This document shows positions 63,560 through 64,000 of a DNA stretch of 64,000 nt, piece by piece. The first letter of the stretch is position 1. Each line of letters begins with the position of its first letter. The notes beneath the pieces are model-generated. The model worked only from the letters and a program-made list of their open reading frames with translations. It searched no databases and had not been told where the DNA came from. The stretch is from the NCBI RefSeq assembly GCF_025244705.1, contig NZ_CP104207.1, positions 3,286,001-3,350,000 of the forward strand, in the 5' to 3' direction. The translations under genes were made by a program, and so were the position numbers. The stretch is from Sphingopyxis sp. PET50. Its GTDB lineage: Bacteria; Pseudomonadota; Alphaproteobacteria; Sphingomonadales; Sphingomonadaceae.

Positions 63560-64000
63560 GCCGCGCCGCGGTCCTCGACCAGCTTGATCACCGCCGCCGC
63601 GGTTTCCTCGATCGAACGGCGCGTCACGTCGATCACCGGCCAGCCATTGTCGGCGAACATGCGCCGCGCATAGGCGAGCTCGGCCTTGACACGCTCGTCG
63701 TCGACATAGGCGGTCTCGGGCGCCTGGTTGAGCGACAGCAGCCGGTTGCGCCGCACCTGCACCAGCCGGTCGAGCCCGGTGGTGAGCCCGACGACGAGCG
63801 GCTTCCTGAGCTGGTAGAGCGCGTCGGGCGGCGGCGATTCGGGAACGATCGGGATGTTCGCGGTCTTGAAACCGCGGTTGGCGAGGTAGATGCTCGTCGG
63901 GGTCTTCGAGGTGCGCGACACGCCCGCGAGCACGATGTCGGCCTGTTCCCAATTTTCCCAGCCGATGCCGTCGTCGTGCGCGACGGTGAACTGGATCGCC
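63556..64000 (-). CDS. ppsR: Pyruvate, water dikinase/PPDK regulatory kinase-pyrophosphorylase, partial
   Basis: This is the C-terminal part of a DUF299 protein: VAHDDGIGWENWEQADIVLA, GVSRTSKTPTSIYLANRGFK (P-loop-like), NIPIVPESPPP, VGLTTGLDRLVQVRRNRLLS. This bifunctional enzyme phosphorylates and dephosphorylates PEP synthase or pyruvate phosphate dikinase. The 5' end lies beyond the window. It is the first gene of the ppsR-maf-aroE-coaE row, with an ATGA overlap to maf. Confidence 0.88.
   Translation of the reverse strand, partial: AIQFTVAHDDGIGWENWEQADIVLAGVSRTSKTPTSIYLANRGFKTANIPIVPESPPPDALYQLRKPLVVGLTTGLDRLVQVRRNRLLSLNQAPETAYVDDERVKAELAYARRMFADNGWPVIDVTRRSIEETAAAVIKLVEDRGAA

Noticed and set aside
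1..64000. The many broken genes as genuine pseudogenes or genome decay
   Set aside because: They include essential single-copy ribosomal and translation genes whose both halves are perfectly conserved.

Overview
The window is GC-rich alphaproteobacterial chromosome and most likely comes from a sphingomonad close to Sphingopyxis. The evidence is the style of the proteins (RG-rich S5, DivK, DUF983, DUF1491, DUF3572, the sphingomonad HTH protein, NhaP-type antiporter), the arrangement of housekeeping genes, and the dense intergenic palindromes typical of this family. This is inferred from reading the sequence, not from a database search. Nearly all of it is core genome. I see no prophage, plasmid, CRISPR array, rRNA or tRNA.

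Layout. 1-2760: HAD hydrolase, DUF3572, divK, rpmG and a TonB-type transducer, with MITE-like repeats. 3303-7562: gltX, a membrane diguanylate cyclase and nadE. 8047-13853: HTH protein, prs, hisN, GFA protein, rpmI-rplT and an AraC-type regulator. 13940-17432: pheST. 17832-20278: DUF983 and nhaP. 20303-25710: mutS-glnD. 26912-31681: maeB, bamE, cytochrome bc1 chaperone, yceD and an SRPBCC protein. 31812-48886: adk, secY and the spc, S10 and str ribosomal operons, all on the minus strand. 49194-54243: DNA glycosylase, a secreted hypothetical, HAD nucleotidase-dapD and a TonB-dependent receptor. 54329-60759: gpmA, an hsp20 with a possible RNA thermometer, GNAT, M14 peptidase, lipoprotein, cell-wall hydrolase, DUF1491, ptsN and hpf. 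60805-64000: a tightly coupled ppsR-maf-aroE-coaE row followed by dnaQ.

The most striking signal is not a gene. About 22 reading-frame breaks interrupt essential single-copy genes (rplB, rplC, rplD, rplE, rplT, rpmI, rpsQ, fusA, pheT, dapD and others). In almost every case the protein is restored by assuming that a GCCGGC palindrome stood at the break, now written as GCCGAGC, GCCTAGC, GCTAAGC, GCGCGGC, GCCGC and similar. The simplest reading is a systematic sequencing error at GCCGGC, such as a modified motif in an unpolished long-read assembly. The genes are therefore annotated as intact loci with artefactual frameshifts, and the sequence indirectly suggests a GCCGGC DNA modification in the host.

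The second layer is repeats: at least seven families of 70-190 bp palindromes fill most gaps, and two look like MITEs abutting gene stop codons. Other points of interest are a DUF1737 gene inside the spc operon, a strong hairpin separating secY from rplO, hairpins dividing the S10/str clusters, and convergent gene pairs sharing a CTAG stop-stop overlap.
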